DNA of 8,865 nt from an uncultured Rubellimicrobium sp. (GCA_902805995.1 CADCUU010000035.1:1-8865), one strand, 5' to 3'; shown: positions 1-6,371, numbered from the stretch's first letter. Made by a program: numbers and translations. Notes: generated by a model from the letters alone, not told the origin.

Positions 1-1
1 A

Positions 2-277
2 CTCGGCCGGAAGCCGGCGGTTGGATTTCGGGGGTATGACTGGCTCGATCCCCGCCTCGTTGAGCGCATCGCGCAGCCAGTTCGCATCGAACGCCCGGTC
101 GGCGAGAAGCTGGCCGCACCTCAGACCGTCGATCAGCGCCGCCGTGGCGCGCAGGTCGTGGGCTTGTCCGGGCAGCAGGCGGAAGTCGATGAGGTTGCCG
201 AGCGCGTCGGCCAGCGCCAGGATCTTGGTGGTCACGCCGCCCCGGGAGCGCCCGATGGCCTGGCCCTGAGTCCCCCT
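2..277 (-). CDS. IS5-family transposase, C-terminal frame (orfB), cut by window edge
   Basis: Read in the -1 frame relative to orfA, the minus strand gives about 90 further residues of the same transposase: TQGQAIGRSRGGVTTK, then LADALGNLIDFRLLPGQAHD, then LLADRAFDANWLRDA and VIPPKSNRR. The Asp in ADRAFD is the expected second catalytic Asp. The catalytic Glu region, usually about 50 residues further on, lies outside the window. The frame is open to position 2. No good separate start codon with a ribosome binding site is evident, so expression most likely depends on -1 frameshifting at 272-280 to make the fused protein. orfA plus this part give roughly 205 residues, against about 250-260 for complete IS427-type enzymes. 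That fits truncation by the window rather than by a deletion. Confidence 0.8.
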
Positions 278-621
278 TTTGCGCCCTGTCCGTGGCGGTG
301 GACCTTGACGATGCTGCCGTCGATCATCGCGTACTCGAAGTCGGCGTCTTCGGCCAAGGCTCTGAACATCCGGTAGAATGCGTCCGCCTTCACCCATCGG
401 CGGAACCGCTTGAAGACCGAGTTCCACTTGCCGAATGCCTCAGGCAGATCGCGCCACGGGCACCCGGTGCGCGCAATCCACAGCACCGCCTCAACGAAAC
501 GACGTGGATCGGGTCCCGTGCGGCCGGGATCACCCTCCCGCCCCAAGCAGTGCGGAGCCATGAGCAACCATTGCGTGTCAGTCAGTGTTGTGCGGATCAA
601 GCTGGCCTCCCCTTTGGCCAC
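232..621 (-). CDS. IS5-family transposase, N-terminal frame (orfA)
   Basis: This is the first reading frame of the IS transposase, which cuts and joins the IS ends. It carries the DUF4096-like N-terminal region typical of IS5 elements: TDTQW near residues 14-18, the GCPWRDLPEAFGKWNSVFKR block at about 53-72, then MIDGS at about 99-103, whose Asp101 is the first catalytic residue of the DDE triad. The family-like sequence stays in frame to HGQGAKGG (about 111-118). After that the frame drifts into non-homologous residues and stops at 232. The conserved protein continues in the -1 frame, so this looks like the orfA of a programmed-frameshift transposase, though a plain mutation gives the same picture. 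The start shown is GTG at 621. A TTG at 598-600, six bases after GGGGAG, would give LIRTTLTDTQW and may be the true start. Confidence 0.85.
   Translation of the reverse strand: MAKGEASLIRTTLTDTQWLLMAPHCLGREGDPGRTGPDPRRFVEAVLWIARTGCPWRDLPEAFGKWNSVFKRFRRWVKADAFYRMFRALAEDADFEYAMIDGSIVKVHRHGQGAKGGLRARPSGAPGAA
272..280 (-). other. Probable -1 ribosomal frameshift site of the IS transposase
   Basis: The minus strand reads AAAAGGGGG here. orfA is read GCA AAA GGG GGA CTC. A one-base slip back at GGG gives GCA AAA GGG GGG ACT, producing the conserved AKGGTQGQAIGRSRGG join. A homopolymeric A/G slip site at this position is the known arrangement in the IS427 group of IS5. The alternative is an inactivating one-base indel in a once continuous gene. 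The intact family sequence on both sides of the site and its position favour programmed frameshifting. Confidence 0.6.
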
Positions 622-640
622 CTTGAATCACTCACCGACC

Positions 641-671
641 GAACTGGGAATCCTCAAACGTCAACAAGCCC
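641..671 (-). repeat. Right terminal inverted repeat of the IS (single end seen)
   Basis: Between the transposase start and the tRNA lies an IS-end-like stretch. On the minus strand it begins GGGCTTGTTGACG at about 671 and continues TTTGAGGATTCCCAGTT, resembling ends of IS427-group elements as I remember them. The partner repeat is outside the window, so this is called from family resemblance and position only; the outer boundary is uncertain by one or two bases. Confidence 0.5.
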
Positions 672-687
672 TAGTCGAAGAGTTAAG

Positions 688-762
688 TGGTGCCCGGGGG
701 CGGATTTGAACCACCGACACGTCGATTTTCAGTCGACTGCTCTACCCCTGAGCTACCCAGGC
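688..762 (-). tRNA. tRNA-Phe (GAA)
   Basis: The minus strand folds into a complete 75-nt cloverleaf. The acceptor stem is GCCTGGG/CCCGGGC (one T-G wobble), followed by T8 A9. The D stem is GCTC/GAGC with loop AGGGGTA. The anticodon stem is GTCGA/TCGAC with loop CTGAAAA, giving anticodon GAA for phenylalanine. The variable loop is GTGTC, and the T arm is GGTGG/CCGCC with loop TTCAAAT. The discriminator is A, and CCA is encoded at 688-690. All stems pair, so the gene looks functional. It is transcribed away from tetR and toward the IS, whose end lies about 16 bp past the CCA. No U-run terminator fits in that gap, so the native terminator may have been displaced by the IS. Confidence 0.97.
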
Positions 763-800
763 ACGGGGACGCGGGCATGTGCTTCGCGTCGGGTAGGGGC

Positions 801-829
801 CTATTAGGCGAGCGCGCTGGCGGTGTCCA
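801..829 (-). promoter_or_regulatory. Candidate promoter of tRNA-Phe
   Basis: On the minus strand, TGGACA (824-829) is followed after exactly 17 bp by TAATAG (801-806). These are fair matches to the -35 and -10 elements of a housekeeping promoter. Transcription would start near 794, leaving a leader of about 30 nt before the mature tRNA 5' end at 762. This is a motif-based call only. Confidence 0.45.
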
Positions 830-926
830 GAGGTGTCGCTAGGTCAGGTTCTCCGCACTCGCGCCCAATGCTGAGGCAGGATAACGCCGAGGCGAAGGAT
901 TTTGTGACCGGACGTCACTTGCCCTC

Positions 927-957
927 TGGACAAGAACTCTCGTCTCGCCCATCTGAA
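927..957 (+). promoter_or_regulatory. Weak candidate promoter of the tetR-RND operon
   Basis: TGGACA at 927-932 could serve as a -35 box, with a poor -10 match (ATCTGA at 951-956, or TCTGAA at 952-957) 18-19 bp downstream. If right, transcription starts inside the palindrome at 954-971, where a bound repressor would block it. The -10 match is weak, so placement is driven mainly by the operator position. The rest of 763-953 holds the tRNA promoter, an inverted repeat GTGAC-N5-GTCAC at 904-918, and no credible gene. Confidence 0.3.
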
Positions 958-971
958 TGAACGTTCATTCA
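954..971 (+). promoter_or_regulatory. TetR-type operator, 18-bp perfect palindrome
   Basis: TGAATGAACGTTCATTCA is a perfect inverted repeat (TGAATGAAC and its complement GTTCATTCA, no spacer). Its size, symmetry and position just before a TetR-family gene fit an autoregulatory operator. It covers the first in-frame ATG of the downstream gene (957-959), which argues that the ATG is not the real start. With only one such site seen, control of the whole tetR-adaptor-pump operon by this palindrome is a strong inference, not a demonstration. Confidence 0.8.
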
Positions 972-1013
972 CCCCTGCCCTCGAGGAGATTCGAGCCTTT
1001 GCCCCATGAGCTG

Positions 1014-1643
1014 ATGTCCCATGTCCCTGCCCGCTCCCCCGAGGCAAGCGACGCTGCGCAGCGCGGCGACGAGATCCTCGTGCATGCGCGGCACGCCTTT
1101 GTGGAAAAGGGCTTCGACGGGGCGTCGATGCAGGACCTGGCGCGCGCGGCGGGCATGAGCGCGGGAAACTTCTACCGCTACTTCCCCTCCAAGGCCGCCA
1201 TCGTGGAAGCGCTGATCGCCCGCGACCTCGCCGAGATCGAGGAGGTGTTCCGGGGAATCATGGCATCGCCCGACCCGCTCTCGGCCCTCAAGGTCGGGCT
1301 GCGGGTGCAGTTGGACGAGCATTGCGGCGGCGAGGACCTTCTCTGGGCCGAGATCGCGGCGGCGGCGGCGCGCAAGCCCGAGGTCGCGACGATTCTGGCC
1401 AGGATGGAAGAAGGAATCATCAACCGCGTCGCCACCGTACTTGGACGCGCCGGAGGCCTGACCGGGGACGAGCCTTCGCCGCGCCTGCTGGTTCATGCGC
1501 GGCTCATCTTCCTGATCATTCATGGTGCGATGACCGCGAATGTGGCGCGCGCCCAGCCCCGTGACGGGGAACTCACCGAACTTGTGATGCGGACCATCGA
1601 GCGCGTCATCGACGACGCCCTGGCCGAACTGAAGGACCACTGA
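1014..1643 (+). CDS. TetR/AcrR-family transcriptional repressor of the efflux operon
   Basis: Predicted DNA-binding repressor of the adjacent RND pump. With this start (209 aa) the N-terminal HTH spans about residues 21-64: ILVHARHAFVEKGFDGASMQ, then LARAAGMSAGNFYRYFPSK with the typical recognition helix and YRYFPSK signature at 54-60. The rest is the variable all-helical ligand-binding and dimerisation part, including a hydrophobic helix near LLVHARLIFLIIHGAM. The ligand cannot be predicted. Start choice is uncertain. ATG 957 lies inside the palindromic operator and has no ribosome binding site. TTG 999 has GAGGAG (983-988) at a good distance. ATG 1014 gives the normal TetR N-terminal length but lacks a well-spaced site. 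The gene ends one base before the adaptor gene, so the two are co-transcribed and repression would be autoregulatory. Confidence 0.9.
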   Translation: MSHVPARSPEASDAAQRGDEILVHARHAFVEKGFDGASMQDLARAAGMSAGNFYRYFPSKAAIVEALIARDLAEIEEVFRGIMASPDPLSALKVGLRVQLDEHCGGEDLLWAEIAAAAARKPEVATILARMEEGIINRVATVLGRAGGLTGDEPSPRLLVHARLIFLIIHGAMTANVARAQPRDGELTELVMRTIERVIDDALAELKDH

Positions 1644-1644
1644 C

Positions 1645-2925
1645 ATGACTGCCCCCTTGCGCGCGCTTTTGGCCGCCGCCCTGATCGCCTCACCGGCACT
1701 TGCCCTCGCCCAGGAGGCTGAGGTGCCCGCGGCCACGGAAGCCACCGCCGAAACAGGTGTCGAACCTGCGGCCGAGCCAACTGCTGAGGCGGAGGCCGAA
1801 GCGGGCCTGCCCGCGATCACCGTCTCCGAGGTGCGCGCCGTGCCGCTGGTGGACCGGGTGATGGCGTCGGGCCTGGTGGATGCGGTCGAGGAGGTGCAGG
1901 TCCAGCCCCTCGTGGAGGGGCAGCCCATCGACGAGTTGCTGGTCGATGTGGGCGACACGGTCGAGGCGGGACAGGTGCTCGCGCGGCTTTCGACCTCCAC
2001 GCTGGAGTTGCAGCTTTCGCAACTGGCGGCCAACCGCGCCTCGGTCGAGGCGCAGATCGCGCAGTCGGAGGCGAGCCTGCTGCAGGCCACCACCAACGCC
2101 GAGGAATCCGAGCGGCAGGCCGCGCGCAATGTGGAGCTTGCCCAGGCGGGGACCGTGTCGCAGGCGCAGGCCGACCAGACCACCGCCGCCGCCGAGGCCG
2201 CCCGTGCCTCCGTTCGCGTGGCGGAACAGGGGGTCGCGTCGGCCCAAGCGCAGCTTGAGCTCGTGGAGGCGCAGACGGCGAATGCCGAGCTGCAGCTGTC
2301 GCGCGCCGAGGTCGAGGCCCCGGTGAGCGGCCTTGTGGTGGCCAGGAACGCGCAGGTGGGGGCGATCGCCTCCTCCGCCTCCGGGGCGATGTTCACTATC
2401 GTCCGCGACAACGCGATGGAGCTGCGCGCCGACGTGGCCGAGCAGGACCTCCTGCGGCTGGAGCCCGGGCAGGCGGCCACGCTGTCGGCCATGGAAAGTG
2501 CGGCAGGCATCGCCGGAGAGGTTCGCCTCGTGGAGCCGGCGATCGACCCGACGACCCGCTTGGGCACCGCCCGCGTCGAGATCGCGGAGCCCGAGCGCGT
2601 GGTGAAGGGCATGTTCCTGACCGCCGAGATCCGCGTGAGCGAGGCCGAGGGCCTCGCGGTGCCCGTCACCGCCGTGGGATCGGGCCCAGATGGCACCAGC
2701 GTCATGCGCGTGCGCGATGGCGTGGTGGAGCGCGTGAACGTGACGACCGGCATCCGCGACGGCGGGCTCATCGGAATCACCGAAGGGCTTGAAGCCGGGG
2801 ACCTCGTCGTGACCAAGGCCGGCGCCTTCGTGCGCCCCGGCGACCGGATCAACCCGATCGCCGCCCCTGATCAATCCGTCGAAACCGCGTCGGCCACGCC
2901 GACGGAAGGAGAGCAAGCGCCATGA
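1645..2925 (+). CDS. RND efflux periplasmic adaptor (membrane fusion protein)
   Basis: AcrA/MexA/HlyD-like adaptor linking the inner-membrane RND pump to an outer-membrane channel. Residues 1-22 form a signal peptide with an ALA/Q cleavage site. There is no lipobox Cys, so unlike AcrA it is probably not lipidated. An Ala/Glu/Thr-rich linker fills about 23-55. The first half of the biotinyl-lipoyl domain is near 84-115 (PIDELLVDVGDTVEAGQVLA). A Gln/Ala/Glu-rich alpha-helical hairpin covers about 118-220, the second lipoyl half is near 223-253 (VEAPVSGLVVARNAQVGA), the beta-barrel about 258-335, and the membrane-proximal domain follows to about 402. The last 25 residues are a polar tail. Its 426 aa is normal for the family. 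The start follows the tetR stop by 1 nt, and its stop overlaps the pump start (ATGA). Substrate is unknown. Confidence 0.95.
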   Translation: MTAPLRALLAAALIASPALALAQEAEVPAATEATAETGVEPAAEPTAEAEAEAGLPAITVSEVRAVPLVDRVMASGLVDAVEEVQVQPLVEGQPIDELLVDVGDTVEAGQVLARLSTSTLELQLSQLAANRASVEAQIAQSEASLLQATTNAEESERQAARNVELAQAGTVSQAQADQTTAAAEAARASVRVAEQGVASAQAQLELVEAQTANAELQLSRAEVEAPVSGLVVARNAQVGAIASSASGAMFTIVRDNAMELRADVAEQDLLRLEPGQAATLSAMESAAGIAGEVRLVEPAIDPTTRLGTARVEIAEPERVVKGMFLTAEIRVSEAEGLAVPVTAVGSGPDGTSVMRVRDGVVERVNVTTGIRDGGLIGITEGLEAGDLVVTKAGAFVRPGDRINPIAAPDQSVETASATPTEGEQAP

Positions 2926-5900
2926 ACTTCTCCGCATGGGCGATCCGAAACCCGGTCGCGCCGCTTCTGGCCTTTGCGCTGCTGCTCATCATGGGCTGGC
3001 AGAGCTTCACCGGCCTGCCCATCACCCAGTTCCCCACCATCGACGTGCCGGTCGTGTCGGTCAGCGTGTCGCAGCCGGGGGCCGCGCCCGCCGAGCTTGA
3101 GACGCAGGTGACGCGAGAGGTGGAGAACGCCGTCGCGGGCATCGCGGGGGTGAAGAACGTCACCTCCACCGTCACGGACGGCATGTCCTCCACGGTGGTC
3201 GAGTTCCGCATGGAGGTCCCGACCGACCAGGCGGTGCAGGACGTCAAGGACCAGATCGACCAGATCCGCGGCTCCCTGCCCGCAGGCGTGGACGAGCCGC
3301 GCGTCACGCGCGTGAACGTCGAGGGCGGGGCGATCATGACCTTCGCCGTCTCGGCACCGGCCATGACCTTCGAGGAGCTGAGCTGGTTCGTGGACGACAC
3401 GATCACCGGCGACCTTCAAGGGCTGTCCGGCGTGGGCCGCGTGGACCGCTACGGCGGTGCCGACCGCGAGATCCTCATCACGCTCGACCCCTCGCGGCTC
3501 GATGCCTATGGGATCACCGCGGCGCAGGTCAGCCAGCAGATCTCCCTCACCAACTCCAACCAGGGTGCTGGCCGGGCCGATCTGGGCGCGGGCGAGCAGG
3601 CGATCCGCGTCTTGGGCGACCAGGGCGATGCGGAGCGGCTTGCCTCCACGACCATCTCCCTGCCCACGGGGCAGCAGGTGCGGCTCGACAGCTTGGGCAC
3701 CGTGTCCGACAGCTTCGAGGAGCTGCGGTCCTTTACCAAGGTGAACGGACAGGACGTGGTCACCTTTGCGATCTTCCGGGCCAAGGGCGCCTCGGAGGTG
3801 AGCGTGTCGGAGGTCGTGAACCACCAGCTGGACGAGATCCGCGCCGAGAACCCGGGCGTGGATATCCGGCTGATCGACGACACTGTCTTCTACACCGAGG
3901 GCAACTACGAGGCCGCGATCCACACGCTGATCGAGGGCTCGATCCTCGCGGTGCTCGTGGTGCTGCTGTTCCTGCGGAACTGGCGCGCGACCTTCATCGC
4001 CGCCGTGGCGCTGCCGCTGTCGGCGATCCCGACCTTCTGGGCGATGGACCTTCTGGGCTTCTCGCTCAACCTGATCTCCTTCCTCGCGATCACGCTGGCC
4101 ACCGGCATCCTGGTGGACGACGCCATTGTGGAGATCGAGAACATCCAGCGGCACATCCGGATGGGCAAGTCGCCCTACCGCGCCGCTATCGACGCGGCCG
4201 ACGAGATCGGCCTCGCGGTCATCGCGACCACCTTCACCATCATCGCCGTCTTCGTGCCGGTGAGCTTCATGCCCGGCATCCCGGGGCAGTACTTCCGGCA
4301 GTTCGGCCTGACGGTGGCCATTGCGGTGCTGTTCTCGCTTCTGGTCGCGCGGCTCATCACACCGCTGATGGCGGCCTACATGATGCGTGCCAAGGACGGC
4401 GGGAATCACGACCACAAGGACGGGGCCCTGATGCGCGGCTACCTGCGCTTCGTGCGGGCCACGTCCGGGGGGCGGTTCCTGTTCATTCCGGCGCGGTACC
4501 TGACGCTGCTCACGGCGTTCGGCGTGCTGATCGTGTCCGTGTACTTCATGGTGCAGGTGCCGGGATCGCTGTTCCCGGAGGAGGATGCGAGCCGCTTCCA
4601 GGTCTCGGTCGAGCTGCCGCCGGGAAGCCGGCTGGAGGACACGGAGGCCACGACGGACGCGATCACCACGGCCATCAGCAACGTCGACGGAGTGAAGGAC
4701 GTGTTCGTGCTGGGCGGGGCCTCGCCTCGCGGCGGGCTCGACATCCGGCGCGCCTCGGTCACGGTGATCCTTGACCGGCTCGACAACTCGCTGGAGCGCA
4801 AGCTCTTGGATATCGTGGAGCGGGTTCCGGTCGTGGGCGAGATGGTGCCCGACGTGCCGCCGCATGGTCGCATCCGCCCGCAATGGGAGATCGAGGAAGA
4901 GGTCATCGGCCTCATCGCGCCGATCCCCGACATCCGCGCCTATCGTCTGGCGGCGGGTCCGGGGGGCGGCAACCGTGACATCACCTACTCGATCCTGTCC
5001 GATGACCCCGTCGCGCTCAACGAGGCGGTGCGGCGGCTGGAGGAGGCGCTGAGCGGGGAGCCCCTGCTGGAAGGCGTCTCGGCCGAAGGCGCCCTGCCCC
5101 GGCCCGAGCTTCAGGTCACGCCGAGGAGCGAGGAAGCGGCGCGGCTGGGCGTCACCACGGCTGCCATCGCCCAGACGGTGCGCGTGGCGACCATCGGCGA
5201 CTTCGACGATGCGTTGGCCAAGGTGAGCATCGACAACCGGCTCATCCCGGTGCGGGTCGAGCTGACGGGCCAGACGCGCGAGGATCTGGCCCGGATCGGC
5301 GCGCTGCGGGTGCCGACGGCGCGGGGCGGGTCGGTCCCCCTCAATGCCGTGGCGGATATCCGCATCAGCGAGGGGCCGTCCGCCATCGACCGGCTCAACC
5401 GCGAGCGTATCGCGACGCTGGGCGCGAACCTGCCCTCGGGCGTGCCGCTGGGCACGGCCACGGCGCGGTTCAACGAGATCGTGGCTGGCGTCGATCTGCC
5501 CGAGGGCGTGCGCGTGGCCGAGTCGGGCGACGCGGAGGTCCAGCAGGAGCTCGTGGGCTCGTTCGTGAACGCGATGGTGCTGGGGCTTCTCCTGGTGTTG
5601 ACGGTGCTGATCCTGCTGTTCCGGTCGGTGATCCAGCCCTTCACCATCCTGTTCTCCCTCCCCCTTGCCATTGGGGGGGTCGCGGCGGCGCTGATCCTGA
5701 CGCGGAACCCGGTGTCGATGCCGGTGATGATCGGCATCCTGATGCTGATGGGGATCGTGACGAAGAACGCGATCCTCCTTGTGGACTTCGCCATCGAGAT
5801 GATGGCGAAGGGGATGAACCGGTTCGAGGCGGTGGTGGAGGCCGGGCACAAGCGCGCCCAGCCGATCGTCATGACCTCCATCGCCATGTCGGCTGGGATG

Positions 5901-6224
5901 CTGCCGTCGGCGCTGGGCGTGGGCGAAGGCGGGTCGTTCCGCGCGCCGATGGCCACGGCGGTGATCGGGGGCATCATCGTGTCCACGGTGCTGAGCCTAG
6001 TGATCGTGCCGTCGTTCTTCCTCATCATGGATGACCTGCAGCGGGCGGTGTCGTGGGTCTTTGGCCGGTTCATCGGCACCAAGGACGAGGAGCCTGAGGC
6101 GCCCGATGCGCGGGAGCTGGCTTCTGGCCTCGCCGCGCGGCGGGCGGAGATCGCGGCCCTGGAGGCGCGGCTCCTGCGGATCGAGGGGGACAAGACCCGG
6201 CCGGTGCTGCACGTCGCGGAGTAG
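2922..6224 (+). CDS. RND efflux transporter permease (AcrB/HAE1-like)
   Basis: Proton-driven inner-membrane pump, 1100 aa, with the usual duplicated layout: TM1 at about 11-28, a large periplasmic loop, TM2-TM6 at about 335-490, TM7, a second large periplasmic loop, then TM8-TM12 near the C-terminus. The proton-relay residues are present: Asp399-Asp400 in TM4 (GILVDDAIVEIEN) and Lys948 in TM10 (MGIVTKNAILLVDF). The start is firm: ATGA overlap with the adaptor stop and a strong GGAAGGAGAG ribosome binding site eight bases upstream. Compared with AcrB as I recall it, the second porter region seems to carry extra residues around 620-650 (PVVGEMVPDVPPHG), and a 53-residue cytoplasmic tail (about 1048-1100) includes a charged helix LAARRAEIAALEARLLRIEG. 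No outer-membrane factor is encoded here, so a TolC-like protein elsewhere is expected. Substrate (drug, lipid or solvent) cannot be told from sequence. Confidence 0.96.
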   Translation: MNFSAWAIRNPVAPLLAFALLLIMGWQSFTGLPITQFPTIDVPVVSVSVSQPGAAPAELETQVTREVENAVAGIAGVKNVTSTVTDGMSSTVVEFRMEVPTDQAVQDVKDQIDQIRGSLPAGVDEPRVTRVNVEGGAIMTFAVSAPAMTFEELSWFVDDTITGDLQGLSGVGRVDRYGGADREILITLDPSRLDAYGITAAQVSQQISLTNSNQGAGRADLGAGEQAIRVLGDQGDAERLASTTISLPTGQQVRLDSLGTVSDSFEELRSFTKVNGQDVVTFAIFRAKGASEVSVSEVVNHQLDEIRAENPGVDIRLIDDTVFYTEGNYEAAIHTLIEGSILAVLVVLLFLRNWRATFIAAVALPLSAIPTFWAMDLLGFSLNLISFLAITLATGILVDDAIVEIENIQRHIRMGKSPYRAAIDAADEIGLAVIATTFTIIAVFVPVSFMPGIPGQYFRQFGLTVAIAVLFSLLVARLITPLMAAYMMRAKDGGNHDHKDGALMRGYLRFVRATSGGRFLFIPARYLTLLTAFGVLIVSVYFMVQVPGSLFPEEDASRFQVSVELPPGSRLEDTEATTDAITTAISNVDGVKDVFVLGGASPRGGLDIRRASVTVILDRLDNSLERKLLDIVERVPVVGEMVPDVPPHGRIRPQWEIEEEVIGLIAPIPDIRAYRLAAGPGGGNRDITYSILSDDPVALNEAVRRLEEALSGEPLLEGVSAEGALPRPELQVTPRSEEAARLGVTTAAIAQTVRVATIGDFDDALAKVSIDNRLIPVRVELTGQTREDLARIGALRVPTARGGSVPLNAVADIRISEGPSAIDRLNRERIATLGANLPSGVPLGTATARFNEIVAGVDLPEGVRVAESGDAEVQQELVGSFVNAMVLGLLLVLTVLILLFRSVIQPFTILFSLPLAIGGVAAALILTRNPVSMPVMIGILMLMGIVTKNAILLVDFAIEMMAKGMNRFEAVVEAGHKRAQPIVMTSIAMSAGMLPSALGVGEGGSFRAPMATAVIGGIIVSTVLSLVIVPSFFLIMDDLQRAVSWVFGRFIGTKDEEPEAPDARELASGLAARRAEIAALEARLLRIEGDKTRPVLHVAE

Positions 6225-6250
6225 CGGCGCCTGGACGGAGACAAGTGAGA

Positions 6251-6284
6251 GGGGTGCGCGACGTGTGTCGCGCGCCCCTTTTTT
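6251..6284 (+). terminator. Rho-independent terminator of the RND operon
   Basis: GGGGTGCGCGAC (6251-6262), loop GTGT, then GTCGCGCGCCCC (6267-6278) form a 12-bp stem with one G-T wobble, followed immediately by six T. It starts 27 bases after the pump stop codon. It cleanly separates the efflux operon from the ABC operon. The opposite strand has no comparable T-run after the stem. Confidence 0.95.
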
Positions 6285-6327
6285 CATCGGTTTTGGGTTG
6301 GGGATCAGATTTTTACCAGGCGGTCCA

Positions 6328-6352
6328 TTCGTGACAAGGCGATTGTCACGAA
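6328..6352 (+). promoter_or_regulatory. Inverted repeat, probable operator of the ABC operon
   Basis: TTCGTGACA (6328-6336), a 7-base spacer AGGCGAT, and TGTCACGAA (6344-6352) form a perfect 9-bp inverted repeat. It overlaps the candidate -35 box at 6343-6348, so a bound protein would probably repress. A second small palindrome, GAAAC-C-GTTTC (6350-6360), directly abuts it. No regulator gene lies in the window, and the family of the binding protein cannot be told. Confidence 0.5.
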
Positions 6353-6371
6353 ACCGTTTCCGGCGTTAGCT
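6343..6371 (+). promoter_or_regulatory. Candidate promoter of the ABC transporter operon
   Basis: TTGTCA (6343-6348) matches the -35 consensus well and is followed after 17 bp by TTAGCT (6366-6371), or after 18 bp by TAGCTA, as a modest -10. The start would fall near 6378, giving a leader of about 45 nt before the binding-protein ATG. It is the best promoter-like pair in the region between terminator and gene; not verified. Confidence 0.45.

Larger units (their letters stand above)
1..671 (-). mobile_element. IS5-family (IS427-type) insertion sequence, partial
   Basis: The minus strand encodes an IS5/IS427-like DDE transposase in two overlapping frames. It is followed, upstream of the transposase start, by about 50 bp of non-coding DNA ending in an IS-like terminus. 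On the minus strand this end reads GGGCTTGTTGACGTTTGAGG inward from about 671. The sequence CTAG lies at 671-674; IS427-type elements commonly duplicate a short TA-containing target, so the boundary is 670 or 671, give or take a base. The other end, with the last part of the transposase and the second inverted repeat, is beyond position 1, so target duplication cannot be confirmed. The element is oriented the same way as the neighbouring tRNA gene. The family call rests on recognised protein motifs; the exact end is inferred. Confidence 0.85.

Noticed and set aside
292..807. Plus-strand frame of 171 codons across the IS, the tRNA and the spacer
   Set aside because: It crosses a clear tRNA gene and is antisense to the transposase; no protein family features.
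1006..1008. ATG at 1006 as an alternative tetR start
   Set aside because: It is out of frame with the TetR helix-turn-helix coding sequence.
844..1047. 67-codon minus-strand frame in the control region
   Set aside because: It runs through the palindromic operator and into tetR, has no ribosome binding site of note and an Arg/Gly/Ser-rich chance-like composition.
1700..1810. Possible tandem repeat in the Glu/Ala-rich region of the adaptor
   Set aside because: Only a loose alternation of GCC/GAG-type codons with no fixed unit; read as a low-complexity linker after the signal peptide.
969..2852. 627-codon open frame on the minus strand opposite tetR and the adaptor
   Set aside because: Low-complexity Ser/Ala/Thr/Arg translation without recognisable motifs, fully antisense to two well-supported genes.
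2871..5849. 992-codon open frame on the minus strand opposite the RND gene
   Set aside because: It is a mirror of the pump gene caused by strong G/C bias at third codon positions. The protein is rich in His, Arg, Asp and Gln with no domain, while the plus strand encodes a complete RND pump.
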